A DNA stretch of 64,000 nucleotides, from contig JAETOO010000008.1 in the NCBI GenBank assembly GCA_021771715.1, positions 62,001 to 126,000 on the forward strand, read 5' to 3'. This stretch comes from Oscillospiraceae bacterium. GTDB lineage: Bacteria > Bacillota > Clostridia > Lachnospirales > Lachnospiraceae. The notes beneath the pieces are model-generated. The model was not told the DNA's origin, ran no database searches, and worked only from the letters and a program-made list of their open reading frames with translations. Positions 41,424 through 50,169 of this stretch are shown piece by piece. The translations under genes and the position numbers were made by a program. Positions within the stretch are counted from its first letter, which is position 1, and each line of letters begins with the position of its first letter.

Positions 41424-43202
41424 TTACATCCGCTCCGGAGCGGAGAAGCCGAGCAGGTCAATGCTGGTCTCCAGCACCTCGCGGGTCAGATCGAGCAGCT
41501 CGATGTAGCTCTTCTGCCGCGCCGCATCCTCCTCTGAGAGGATCTTGGTCTCATGGTAAAAGTGATTCAGCTCATTTGCAAGGTCATAGATAAAGGAACA
41601 GATCTTGTGCGGAGCACACTCCTCGTACGCCTGCTCAACAGTGCTGTTGAAATTCGTGATGGCGAGCATCAGGCTCTTCTCACTCGCGCCGACCGGTGCG
41701 AGCAGATGGCCCTTCTCCACCGTGCCGCCCTTCTCCTTGTACTTGTTCAAAATCGACTTGATCCGGACAATCGTGTACAGGATGTACGGGCCCGTGTTGC
41801 CCTCAAACGACGTAAACTTGTCCAGGTCGAACACGTAGTCCTTGGACGCCTGATTCGAGAGGTCGCCGTACTTGATCGCGGAGAGGCCGACCAGCTTCGC
41901 CGTCTGGCGCGCCTCCGCCTCGTCCACCTCGTGGTTCTCCGTGATCTTGCGGAACATCTCTTCCTCGATGTCCGCGATCAGATGCTCCAGGCGCATCACA
42001 CCGCCCTCACGCGTCTTGAACGGCTTGCCGTCCTTCCCGTTCATCGTGCCGAAGCCCAGGAATTTGAGCTTCGTATCCTCCTTGACGAGCCCTGTGCGGC
42101 GCGCGCACCGGAATACCTGGATAAAATGCATCTCCTGGCGCTTGTCCACCACGTAGATGATCTGATCCGGGTCGAACAGCTTCCGGCGCTCGATGATCGT
42201 CGCGAGATCGGTCGTCGTGTACAGAGCGGCTCCGTCCGACTTCAGGATGATGCACGGGGGCACCTCCTTCGTGTCCGACTCCTCGGCCACGTCCACGATC
42301 AGCGCGCCCTGGTCGAGGTAGGCGTAGCCGTCCCGCTTCATCGCATCCACCATCTCCGGTATGTACGGCTGCGCGTCGCTCTCCTTTTTCCAGAGATCGA
42401 ACTCGACGTTCAGATTGCCGTAGTTTTTCTTCAGGTCCGCAATCGACACATTCAGGATGTGCTGCCACAGGGCGTGATAGCCGCGCACCCCGTTCTGCAG
42501 CTTCGCGGTCGCCTCGAGCGCCTCCGCGCGGAACTGTTCGTCCGTCTTCGACTTCGCGCTCGCGGTCGGATAGATCTCCTCGAGCTCCGAGATCGTAAAC
42601 GGCGCTTCCGCCGGATAGTCCCCCTCGTAGCTCTCGTCGAAGTACACCAGCTCGGGCTGCCGTGCTTTGACCTCGGTGATGATCAGGCCCATCTGGAGCC
42701 CCCAGTCGCCTAGGTGGACATCGCCGATGACCTTGTGCCCCAGGAAGCGGCAGATCCGCTTCACGCTCTCGCCGATGATCGCCGAGCGCAGGTGCCCGAC
42801 GTGCAGCGGCTTCGCGACATTCGCCCCGCCGTAGTCGATCACGATCGTCTGCGGCTCCTTCGCCTTCTCGACCGACAGCTGCCCGTCCGACTGCATCGCG
42901 CGCAGGTACTCTGCCACAAACGCGCCGGAGACGCGCAGGTTGATAAAGCCGGGGTTCACGGCGTCGGCCGTCTCGAAGAGCGCGCTCCCCTGCAGCCGCT
43001 CCACGACCTCCTTCGCGATCATGATCGGAGCCTTCTTGTATTTTTTCGCACCGGCCATCGCGCCGTTGCACTGGTATTCACACAGGTCCGGCCGGTTCGA
43101 AACGCTGACCTTTCCATAGGAAGCCTCGTAGCCGCAGGCTTCGAATGCCGCACAGACCTCCTCGCTGATTACATCCAGGATCTTCTTCATATACTCATCC
43201 AT
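41424..43202 (-). CDS. argS: Arginyl-tRNA synthetase
   Basis: 592 residues, full length. Class I synthetase: V-I-D-Y-G-G-A-N-V-A-K-P-L with the HIGH-equivalent H-V-G-H-L-R-S near 137-143. The KMSKS loop is replaced by G-K-P-F-K-T-R-E-G-G, as in many bacterial ArgRS. The DALR anticodon domain ends with Y-I-E-L-L-D-L-T-R-E-V-L. The N-terminal Arg-tRNA domain starts M-D-E-Y-M-K-K. AAAGGG precedes the ATG. A sigma-A promoter is 29 bases upstream. Confidence 0.97.
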   Translation of the reverse strand: MDEYMKKILDVISEEVCAAFEACGYEASYGKVSVSNRPDLCEYQCNGAMAGAKKYKKAPIMIAKEVVERLQGSALFETADAVNPGFINLRVSGAFVAEYLRAMQSDGQLSVEKAKEPQTIVIDYGGANVAKPLHVGHLRSAIIGESVKRICRFLGHKVIGDVHLGDWGLQMGLIITEVKARQPELVYFDESYEGDYPAEAPFTISELEEIYPTASAKSKTDEQFRAEALEATAKLQNGVRGYHALWQHILNVSIADLKKNYGNLNVEFDLWKKESDAQPYIPEMVDAMKRDGYAYLDQGALIVDVAEESDTKEVPPCIILKSDGAALYTTTDLATIIERRKLFDPDQIIYVVDKRQEMHFIQVFRCARRTGLVKEDTKLKFLGFGTMNGKDGKPFKTREGGVMRLEHLIADIEEEMFRKITENHEVDEAEARQTAKLVGLSAIKYGDLSNQASKDYVFDLDKFTSFEGNTGPYILYTIVRIKSILNKYKEKGGTVEKGHLLAPVGASEKSLMLAITNFNSTVEQAYEECAPHKICSFIYDLANELNHFYHETKILSEEDAARQKSYIELLDLTREVLETSIDLLGFSAPERM

Positions 43203-43230
43203 CCCTTTCGTATTTTCTTCACGTGACGGT

Positions 43231-43260
43231 AGTATAGCACACCGAGGTGCAGATGCTCAA
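43231..43260 (-). promoter_or_regulatory. argS promoter
   Basis: TTGAGC (43255-43260), 18-base spacer, TATACT (43231-43236). The -35 overlaps the end of the upstream membrane-protein gene. Confidence 0.7.
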
Positions 43261-44018
43261 TCCCTTTTTTTAAAACATGTGCCCTGCTTCTCCCGGAAAA
43301 ACACCGCCAGAAGCGTCACGAGGAAGAACGGCAGCAGAAGGTCGACGTTCAGCGCCCGGTAATATCCGATCGCACAGATCTCGTCGCGAAAACCTGCGGC
43401 TGTCAGGCAGAGGAACACGATCCCGAGCGGGAAAAAAGCAGCGCGCCATTTTCTGGCGGACTGCCGCGAAAAGAGGACGAGTTTTCTGCGCAGCTGCGCG
43501 CGCAGGGCGCGGACGGTCTCATCGCGGCGCAGCTCACCGCACAGGAAGCGGCCGAGACGGCACAGACACAGCACCGAAAAAACGACCGAGACAGCCAGAC
43601 CGGCAAGGAGCAGGAGCAGATAGAGGACCGTGGGGACAAACGCGGCGGGCACATAGGGGATGCGCGCGAGCGCGGGGAGCAGGTGGCGCTCCACCAGATA
43701 CGGAAACAGCCGCAACAGGACGGCCGCGTTGGAAAACAGGTAGAGCAGGGCCGCAAAGCACACCACGCGCGCGGCGGGACGGCCGATCGCGGCGCTGATC
43801 CGCTCGAACGCTGCCAGGGACGGATGCGGCTGACGCCACGATCTCAGGCACGCCAGCCCGGCCGCGACGGGCAGTCCGCCCGCGGTGAAGAACAGAACAT
43901 CCTCCATCCTCCTCGTAACCAGAAGAACCGGATAGAAAAGGCACAGCTTTGCCGTCCAGTCCATAAAAAACAGCCATGTCAGCCGCCCGAAAGAGCGCTC
44001 CCGTCTCACTGCCTGCAT
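43257..44018 (-). CDS. Hypothetical polytopic membrane protein
   Basis: 253 residues with five or six hydrophobic helices (for example near 13-35, 82-105, 125-155 and 210-240) and basic loops. No recognised motif. The ATG at 44018 follows GGAGG by 9 bases. It is transcribed toward argS but argS has its own promoter inside this gene's 3' end. Arg and Leu are unusually abundant, which fits the local GC richness. Function unknown. Confidence 0.65.
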   Translation of the reverse strand: MQAVRRERSFGRLTWLFFMDWTAKLCLFYPVLLVTRRMEDVLFFTAGGLPVAAGLACLRSWRQPHPSLAAFERISAAIGRPAARVVCFAALLYLFSNAAVLLRLFPYLVERHLLPALARIPYVPAAFVPTVLYLLLLLAGLAVSVVFSVLCLCRLGRFLCGELRRDETVRALRAQLRRKLVLFSRQSARKWRAAFFPLGIVFLCLTAAGFRDEICAIGYYRALNVDLLLPFFLVTLLAVFFREKQGTCFKKRD

Positions 44019-44064
44019 ATCTGCATTCCTCCATGATTTCTGTTTGATCGGATTGACGAACCTC

Positions 44065-44130
44065 CGTTACAGGCAGGACGCCATATGGCTTGCACGGCCT
44101 GTCTTCCCGTTTTTGTACATGACTGTAACG
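44065..44130. repeat. Palindromic element related to 39170-39260
   Basis: Outer arms CGTTACAG/CTGTAACG. Core GGCAGGACGCCAT, GCTTGCACGGCCTGTC and CCCGTTTTT match the other copy. Confidence 0.65.
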
Positions 44131-44143
44131 AAAATTCGGAAAA

Positions 44144-44175
44144 GAAAAAGGGATATCCCCGTGGATTATCCCTTA
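44144..44175 (-). terminator. Terminator of the GntR regulator gene
   Basis: GGGATA pairs with TATCCC and is followed by TTTTTCTTTT on the minus strand, about 90 bases past the stop. Confidence 0.65.
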
Positions 44176-44263
44176 GTATGCATGATTTGCTGCTTTCTAT
44201 ACACCAGCATTGGAAGCCGGATCCGAAGCGGATTTCGCACTCAATGTGCCTGTTCCGGGGACC

Positions 44264-44935
44264 TCACTCCCGGCTGCTCAGCTGGTTCACGATGTGGTCC
44301 CGCTGACGCCTGATGTGGCAGGAGGTCGCCTCGATCGCGAGCTCCTCGTTGTGCTCAGAGAGGCCGCGCACGATCTCCTCATGCTCCTTGACCAGGATGC
44401 TGTGCGACTGGCGGTCCTTCAGGTACTCCATCCGGTAGCGGTACATCTGCTCCCGCAGGTTGTTCAATATCTGCACGAGACGGCCGTTCCCGGTCGCCAG
44501 GTAGATCGCATCGTGGAATTTTACGTCCGCCTGCGCGTACGCGGACACATCATCCCCGTAAAGCGTCTTACGGAACTCCTCGGAGAGCCGCTTTACCTCC
44601 TGCAGCTGCTCCAGCGTGATCCGGCGGCACGCGTTCCGCACCGCGAGCTCCTCCAGTGCCATCCGCACCTCGAGCACGTCCTCCAGATCCTTCACCGTGA
44701 TCTCCGCGACGACAGCGCCCTTGCGCGGAATCATCAGCACCAGCCCTTCCAGCTCCAGCTTCCGGATCGCCTCGCGCACCGGCGTGCGGCTCACGCCGAG
44801 CTTCTGCGCCAGATGTATCTCCATCAGCCGCTCCCCCGGCTTCAGCTCCCCGCGCAAAATCGCCTGCCGCAGCGTCTGAAACACCACGTCCCGCAGCGGC
44901 AAATACTCATTCATTTGTAACTGAAACGGATCCAT
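44264..44935 (-). CDS. GntR-family regulator (FadR subfamily, FCD domain)
   Basis: 223 residues. N-terminal winged HTH: L-R-Q-A-I-L-R-G-E-L-K-P-G-E-R-L, then L-G-V-S-R-T-P-V-R-E-A-I-R-K-L. The C-terminal FCD helical ligand domain has L-E-V-R-M-A-L-E-E-L, the metal-ligand type D-V-K-F-H-D-A-I segment and E-H-E-E-I. The ATG at 44935 follows GGAGGAGAG. No metabolic gene is adjacent, so ligand and target are unknown; FadR-type members usually sense organic acids or sugar acids. Confidence 0.92.
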   Translation of the reverse strand: MDPFQLQMNEYLPLRDVVFQTLRQAILRGELKPGERLMEIHLAQKLGVSRTPVREAIRKLELEGLVLMIPRKGAVVAEITVKDLEDVLEVRMALEELAVRNACRRITLEQLQEVKRLSEEFRKTLYGDDVSAYAQADVKFHDAIYLATGNGRLVQILNNLREQMYRYRMEYLKDRQSHSILVKEHEEIVRGLSEHNEELAIEATSCHIRRQRDHIVNQLSSRE

Positions 44936-45126
44936 CCTCTCTCCTCCATCGGTATCTCTTCTGCGCGGCGCCCGCACACCGGGCCGTCACCGCACCGCTT
45001 TTATCTCTCCGCTATACCCGAGCGCACCAGCCGCACATCTCCGGCTACTGCGCACTTCACTGCTTTGCTCCACCTGCAATGTCCCTGGCCGCTCTACAGT
45101 TTCCCCAGCCGCTTCACCGGCACGGT

Positions 45127-46011
45127 CTATTCCCGCTCCGGCCCGCGCGCCTGGAAAAAGCGCGTCAGATAGACGTCCCTGGCCATGCTGCCCGAGCGCA
45201 GCCTGTCGTACGCCGCCTTCGCCTGCTTCCGGTCGTTGAACAGTCCGAACACGGTCGGGCCGCTCCCGCTCATCATCGCGTTGACCGCGCCGTACTCCAG
45301 CATCGCGTCCTTAATTTTCTGGATCACCGGAAACGCCGGGATCGTGACGGTCTCCAGCACATTCCCCATCCGCCCGGCCATCCCGTCAAAATCTCCGTCC
45401 CGGATCGCCTGCACCTGGCCGTCGATGTCAGGATGCGCTTCCAGCTCATTCGCCCGCAGATGTCCGTAGACAAACTTCGTCGACACGTGGACCTTCGGCT
45501 TCGCGAGCAGCACGGTGCACTCCGGCGCGGGCGGCAGCGGTGTCAGCCGCTCCCCGATCCCCTCCGCGAGAGCCGTCCCGCGCATCAGACAGTACGGGAT
45601 ATCCGCGCCGAGCTTCACCCCGCGCTGCTGCAGCTCTTCCAAAGAAAAGCCCAGCCGGAACATCCGGTTCATCCCGACCAGCACGGCCGCCGCGTCCGAG
45701 CTGCCGCCCGCAAGCCCGGCCGCCACCGGGATGTATTTCTCCAGGTCAATCGCCACGCCGGAGCGGATTCCGCACTCATCCATCAGAAGCTTCGCCGCCT
45801 TGTAGACCAGATTCTCCGGCCCGGCCGGCAGGTAGCTCAGGTTCGTGCGCACCGAAATTTCCGGCCGGCCGGACTGCACCAGACGGATCCGGTCATACAG
45901 ATAGACGCTCTGCATCACCATGCGGAGGTCATGATAGCCGTCCTCCCGCTTCCGGACTACGTCAAGCCCGAGATTTATTTTCGCCATTGCTTTCAGCTTT
46001 AGTTCTCTCAT
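45127..46011 (-). CDS. ispE: 4-diphosphocytidyl-2-C-methyl-D-erythritol kinase
   Basis: 294 residues; GHMP kinase of the MEP isoprenoid pathway, phosphorylating CDP-methylerythritol. Start M-R-E-L-K-L-K-A-M-A-K-I-N-L-G-L-D-V (AGGGGAACC upstream). ATP loop P-V-A-A-G-L-A-G-G-S-S-D-A-A-A near 95-110 and C-terminal M-S-G-S-G-P-T-V-F-G-L-F are diagnostic. Normal length. Divided from the GntR gene by about 190 bases without obvious features. Confidence 0.96.
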   Translation of the reverse strand: MRELKLKAMAKINLGLDVVRKREDGYHDLRMVMQSVYLYDRIRLVQSGRPEISVRTNLSYLPAGPENLVYKAAKLLMDECGIRSGVAIDLEKYIPVAAGLAGGSSDAAAVLVGMNRMFRLGFSLEELQQRGVKLGADIPYCLMRGTALAEGIGERLTPLPPAPECTVLLAKPKVHVSTKFVYGHLRANELEAHPDIDGQVQAIRDGDFDGMAGRMGNVLETVTIPAFPVIQKIKDAMLEYGAVNAMMSGSGPTVFGLFNDRKQAKAAYDRLRSGSMARDVYLTRFFQARGPERE

Positions 46012-46149
46012 TCTGGTTCCCCTATGCATTTTGTATACAATTTATTTTACCTTCCCGCGCCGCTCCTGTCAATCGGCTCGGGCGCATATTTTTAAGTTTA
46101 TGAAATATGATACGATCCGGGGACTCCTTTTCATCAGATTGCACGAAAA

Positions 46150-47718
46150 TCAGCTGATCTGCCTGCTCATATTTTTCATCAGGATCAGCCGGTCGCCCTT
46201 TTTGATCTCCCCGTGCTCCAGTCCGTTCATCTCCGCGATCTGCTCCGGGGTCAGAAAGTACTCCTTCGCGATGTCCCAAAGCGTATCCTTCTCCTGCACG
46301 ATGTACCCCGTGATGCCCGGCACCGCCTCGAGGCGCTCCAGCGCGTACTCCTGCTGTGCAACCTCATGGATGCAGACCTGCCTCACCGGCTGCACGACGA
46401 ACAGATCCAGATTCACCGCGAGCCGCACCTCAATCTCCTCGCTGTCGGCCATGATCGCGGAGAGCTGATCCATCGACGCGGTCAGCGTGAACCGGCAGCC
46501 CTCGTGCACTCCCGGCACCTCGGCATAGTGGGAGAACGGCACGGTGCCCTCGAGCATGGCATACGGCATCGCGTCGTCCGACGAGATATAGAGGATGGAG
46601 ACCGGCACCGCGCCCTCGATCCGAATCCCGTCCCCCTCGATCCGCGCGCTGTCGATCTTCACGCTGCCGTCCGCGTGGCAGATCTGCAGAATCCGCGGCT
46701 TCGCGCCCTGGATCCGCAGGCGGCCGGATGCCTTGCACTTCGACGCGTTCTTCATGACAAGGCGCTCGTAGATCTCCTCGCTCGTCTCGAGAACCAGCTC
46801 CTTCTCCGGCGAGTAGAGATCCTCGAGAATCTCCGCCTCCTCGTTTCCGTACAGCCGGATCTCCAGCTCCAGCACCCCCTCGAGGTGGAGCACCCGCAGC
46901 TCCCCGTCGGTGTCCTCCTTCGCCGCGAGCTCCGATTGCGAGAGCGAGACCTCGATGTCCGGCACCAGCTCCACGCTGCAGCCGCTGCACGCCAGCTCTC
47001 CCTCGAACGGGATCACCTGCTCCAGCCACTGGTTCGAGCCCGACTCGTCCTCCGCCTGGTACAGGACAAACAAAAACAGCTTTCCCTGCACCAGGAGACG
47101 GCCGTCCGCGAGCTGCACACGGCTGCTGCGCAGCCGGATCGTCTCCCAGAGGATCTCGCGGATATCCGGTTTGCCGGACGGAAGCTGCATCTCCTCTTTC
47201 AGCCTGAGAATGTCCTTCTTGTGCACGGAAAGCTGCATCATCTCGAGCTTTTTGCGGCGCTCACACAGCGCCAGCTGCGTCTGCGCCTCAACCGCCGCCG
47301 ACACATCGTAAATCTCGTCGACCGACGCCTCGAAGCCGAGCAGGGCGCGGATCGCCAGCTTCCGCGAATTGATCAGCGCGACATTCAGATCCTCTGTCTC
47401 GTGGCGCAGCCGGATGTCGTCTCCCGCTTCCAGCCCTTCCATCGAGATGCTCTCGTCAAACGGCAGCTTCGCGTCCAGCCGGTGCAGCCTGCGCTCCGCC
47501 GAGTCGTCCATGTAGAGGATGCTCACCTCCATAAACCCGTCGACAAACAGCTTGCCCGCCTCCGCGCGCGTGTGTTCGATGACGACCCGCTCCTGACTCT
47601 GGACAATCATCCCGACATCCGGCTTCGCGTCCGGCACATTCTGGTCCTCCTCCAGCGTCATCTGGGTCACGACCCGCTTCGCCTGCCTGCACATATGAAT
47701 ATTTTTCATCAACAGCTC
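46150..47718 (-). CDS. SPOCS (DUF3794) and LysM domain protein, spore-associated
   Basis: 522 residues. Three SPOCS/DUF3794 repeats (starts near 30, 195 and 345), each with V-P-D-A-K-P-D-V or L-P-S-G-K-P-D-I type segments, then a C-terminal LysM: G-Y-I-V-Q-E-K-D-T-L-W-D-I-A-K (about 470) to G-D-R-L-I-L. This layout is common in Clostridia and relates to SpoVID/SafA-type spore-coat morphogenesis. No signal peptide, as expected for a mother-cell protein. Start 47718 chosen for the GGAGTGG before it. It shares strand with the lipoprotein gene upstream. Confidence 0.9.
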   Translation of the reverse strand, partial: ELLMKNIHMCRQAKRVVTQMTLEEDQNVPDAKPDVGMIVQSQERVVIEHTRAEAGKLFVDGFMEVSILYMDDSAERRLHRLDAKLPFDESISMEGLEAGDDIRLRHETEDLNVALINSRKLAIRALLGFEASVDEIYDVSAAVEAQTQLALCERRKKLEMMQLSVHKKDILRLKEEMQLPSGKPDIREILWETIRLRSSRVQLADGRLLVQGKLFLFVLYQAEDESGSNQWLEQVIPFEGELACSGCSVELVPDIEVSLSQSELAAKEDTDGELRVLHLEGVLELEIRLYGNEEAEILEDLYSPEKELVLETSEEIYERLVMKNASKCKASGRLRIQGAKPRILQICHADGSVKIDSARIEGDGIRIEGAVPVSILYISSDDAMPYAMLEGTVPFSHYAEVPGVHEGCRFTLTASMDQLSAIMADSEEIEVRLAVNLDLFVVQPVRQVCIHEVAQQEYALERLEAVPGITGYIVQEKDTLWDIAKEYFLTPEQIAEMNGLEHGEIKKGDRLILMKNMSRQIS

Positions 47719-47837
47719 CATACCTGCCACTCCATCCTTTCTCTGTTCAAATTCCACCGGCCACATGCGTCTCTCCCGGCGATCTGCTCTGAATCGCCTG
47801 CGCTCTCCCTGCTCTTTGCAACACTCTCACCTGCCGC

Positions 47838-48254
47838 CTACTCAATGTTCACATCCTTCTCTCTCGCCTCGATCATCACGACGATGTAGGGGTAGGACGG
47901 GTCCTCGGGCAGGTGCTCCTGCTCGGACGGGCCGGCCAGCTTCGTGCCAAGGTACACCGCGTCCGCATCCTCCGCGCACTCCGTCACGGAGATACTGTAG
48001 CCGCCGGTCTTCTGCCTGCCGTAGCCGCGCACCAGATACAGCACTTCCCCGTCCTCGTACGTCATCCGTATCTCGTTTTCCCGATTCTCTGCGATTACCT
48101 GAAAAAGCGCCTCGGGCAGCTTTCGCTCCTCCACCACCGTAAAGTCCACCGCACTGCGCTCCTGCTCCTCTTTGCCCGCCTTCCCGCAGCCAAAAAGCAA
48201 AAGTGCAGGCAAAATCAAAAGCAGCCAACACCGGATCCCTCTCACCTGCTCCAC
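47838..48254 (-). CDS. PrcB-type lipoprotein
   Basis: 138 residues. Signal peptide with lipobox L-L-F-G-C (Cys 23), so it is likely anchored outside the membrane. The C-terminal 90 residues match the PrcB_C pattern: Y-L-V-R-G-Y-G-R-Q-K-T-G-G-Y-S-I-S-V and Y-P-Y-I-V-V. PrcB domains were first described as partners of a spirochaete surface protease, but in Clostridia stand-alone lipoproteins of this type are common and uncharacterised. It precedes the SPOCS/LysM gene by about 120 bases and could share its transcript. Confidence 0.82.
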   Translation of the reverse strand: MEQVRGIRCWLLLILPALLLFGCGKAGKEEQERSAVDFTVVEERKLPEALFQVIAENRENEIRMTYEDGEVLYLVRGYGRQKTGGYSISVTECAEDADAVYLGTKLAGPSEQEHLPEDPSYPYIVVMIEAREKDVNIE

Positions 48255-48352
48255 CAGTCCCTGTGCTTTCTACTATACGTATGACGCAGGCCCCCGAAGT
48301 ATTCCGCAAACCGGCCTGATGAAGCGTTCGCCGTTTTTTCTCATTTTTCTAG

Positions 48353-48381
48353 TTGTCATCCGCCGCAAAATTGTATATAAT
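48353..48381 (+). promoter_or_regulatory. malQ promoter
   Basis: TTGTCA (48353-48358), 17 bases, TATAAT (48376-48381), plus strand. A small TGACC-AAA-GGTCA hairpin lies in the leader. Confidence 0.85.
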
Positions 48382-48448
48382 TGACGAAGCGGCCTTTGAC
48401 CAAAGGTCAGCTTCTGTAAATTTTGTCATTGCAAAGGAGATTCTTCTT

Positions 48449-50023
48449 ATGAATACAACGCTTGCTCACACGGAACCGGAGCTGATTAAAAAGGAAGAGC
48501 CGGAGCGCCTCTCTGGCATTCTTGTCCACCCGACTTCCTTCCCCTCCCCGTACGGGATCGGCGATCTGGGACCGGGTGCCTATGAGTTCATTGATTTTCT
48601 GCACGCATCCGGGCAGCGCCTCTGGCAGGTGCTCCCGCTCGGCCCGACCGGCTTTGGCGACTCCCCGTACCAGGGATTCTCGGCGTTTGCCGGCCAGCCG
48701 CTCATCATCAGCCCCGACAAGCTCGTGAAGCTGAAGCTGCTCACTGAGCAGGATATTCAGGACAGCGAGATGCCTGCGTGGGATCCGCGCAAGGTTGACT
48801 ACGGCCCCGCGATCCAGTACAAGACCAGGCTGCTCAAGAAAGCATGGACCGCCTTCTCCCACACGCCGGACAAGACGCTGCTCGAGGAGTTCGAGCTGTT
48901 CTGCGAGGAAGAGCGCTACTGGCTCGACGACTACGCCCTGTTCATGGCCTGCAAGGATCGCCATGAGGGACGCCGCTGGCTCGACTGGGCGCCGGACATT
49001 CTTGACCCGACCGCGGAGACCAAAAAGGCCTACCGCGCCAAGCTCTCCTCGGAAATCAACTACTACTGCTTCGTGCAGTTCATCTTCCAGAAGCAGTGGA
49101 TCGAGCTGCGCGACTACGCACACGAGCACGACGTGCAGATCATCGGCGACATCCCGATCTTCGTGTCCCTGGACAGCGCCGACGTCTGGGCAAACAAAAA
49201 GCAGTTCCAGCTCGACACAAAGGGCTACCCGCTCTGTGTCGCGGGCGTGCCGCCTGACTATTTCAGCGCGACCGGCCAGCTCTGGGGCAACCCGCTCTAC
49301 GACTGGGCGTACCACAAAAAGACAGGCTATCAGTGGTGGATCGACCGCATCCGCCGTCAGCTCACCCTGACCGACTACCTGCGCATCGACCATTTCCGCG
49401 GCTTTGAGGCGTACTGGTCTGTGCCGGCCGACGAGGAGACTGCCATCAACGGCAAGTGGGTCAAGGGGCCCTGCGAGGATCTGTTCCACGCGATCGAGAA
49501 AGCGCTTGGCGAGAACCTTCCGATCTTCGCCGAGGACCTCGGCATCATTACGCCGGAGGTCGAGCACCTGCGCGACAGCCTTGGCTTCCCCGGCATGAAG
49601 GTTCTCCAGTTCGGCTTCGGCGATCTGAACGACAAAAATTACGTGCCGCATTTTTACACGAATCCGAACTGCATCTGCTACACCGGCACCCACGACAACG
49701 ACACGACGATGGGCTGGTACAAGGAGCAGCCTGAGGTCATCCGCGACCGCATCCGCCGCTACGGCAACACCGACGGCAACCAGGTCAGCCTCGACTTCAT
49801 CCGCTTCGCGATGGGCTCCATCGCGCGGTACGCGATCTTCCCGATCCAGGATCTCTTCCTGATGGGCAGCGAGGCACGCATGAACACGCCGGGAGTCGCC
49901 GCGGCCAACTGGGCCTTCCGCTACACGAAGGAGGACCTGAGCGCGGACCGCAGCCAGTGGCTCCTGCGGACCACCAAGCTGTTCGGGCGGTGTGCCCTCG
50001 ACGAGGAGGACTACACGCTGTAA
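48449..50023 (+). CDS. malQ: 4-alpha-glucanotransferase (amylomaltase)
   Basis: 524 residues, GH77. Transfers alpha-1,4-glucan chains between maltodextrins or glycogen. The start ATG follows AAAGGAGATT; the frame continues upstream but lacks family sequence. Motifs: H-P-T-S-F-P-S-P-Y-G-I-G-D-L-G, W-Q-V-L-P-L-G-P-T, I-I-G-D-I-P-I-F-V-S, the catalytic R-I-D-H-F-R-G (nucleophile Asp) and E-D-L-G-I-I-T, and C-Y-T-G-T-H-D-N-D-T. Slightly long N-terminus but otherwise typical. Cytoplasmic. Own promoter upstream. Confidence 0.96.
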   Translation: MNTTLAHTEPELIKKEEPERLSGILVHPTSFPSPYGIGDLGPGAYEFIDFLHASGQRLWQVLPLGPTGFGDSPYQGFSAFAGQPLIISPDKLVKLKLLTEQDIQDSEMPAWDPRKVDYGPAIQYKTRLLKKAWTAFSHTPDKTLLEEFELFCEEERYWLDDYALFMACKDRHEGRRWLDWAPDILDPTAETKKAYRAKLSSEINYYCFVQFIFQKQWIELRDYAHEHDVQIIGDIPIFVSLDSADVWANKKQFQLDTKGYPLCVAGVPPDYFSATGQLWGNPLYDWAYHKKTGYQWWIDRIRRQLTLTDYLRIDHFRGFEAYWSVPADEETAINGKWVKGPCEDLFHAIEKALGENLPIFAEDLGIITPEVEHLRDSLGFPGMKVLQFGFGDLNDKNYVPHFYTNPNCICYTGTHDNDTTMGWYKEQPEVIRDRIRRYGNTDGNQVSLDFIRFAMGSIARYAIFPIQDLFLMGSEARMNTPGVAAANWAFRYTKEDLSADRSQWLLRTTKLFGRCALDEEDYTL

Positions 50024-50089
50024 CGCACGAGCGGCACATCGTCTGCGGCAGGTTTTTTCACAGCACAGTCAACGCATCTGAACGATTTA

Positions 50090-50157
50090 CACAGGGGTCC
50101 GGCTGGCCCCTGTACATCCGCAGGCGGGCCGTCCGGCCTTTGCCTGCGCTTTTTTAT
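50090..50157 (+). terminator. Two hairpins and T-run between malQ and plsC
   Basis: ACAGGGG/CCCCTGT is followed by GCAGGC/GCCTGC and TTTTTT. The T-run touches the plsC ribosome-binding site GGAGG. Acts as malQ terminator or as a leader switch for plsC. Confidence 0.75.
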
Positions 50158-50169
50158 GGAGGTTACACC

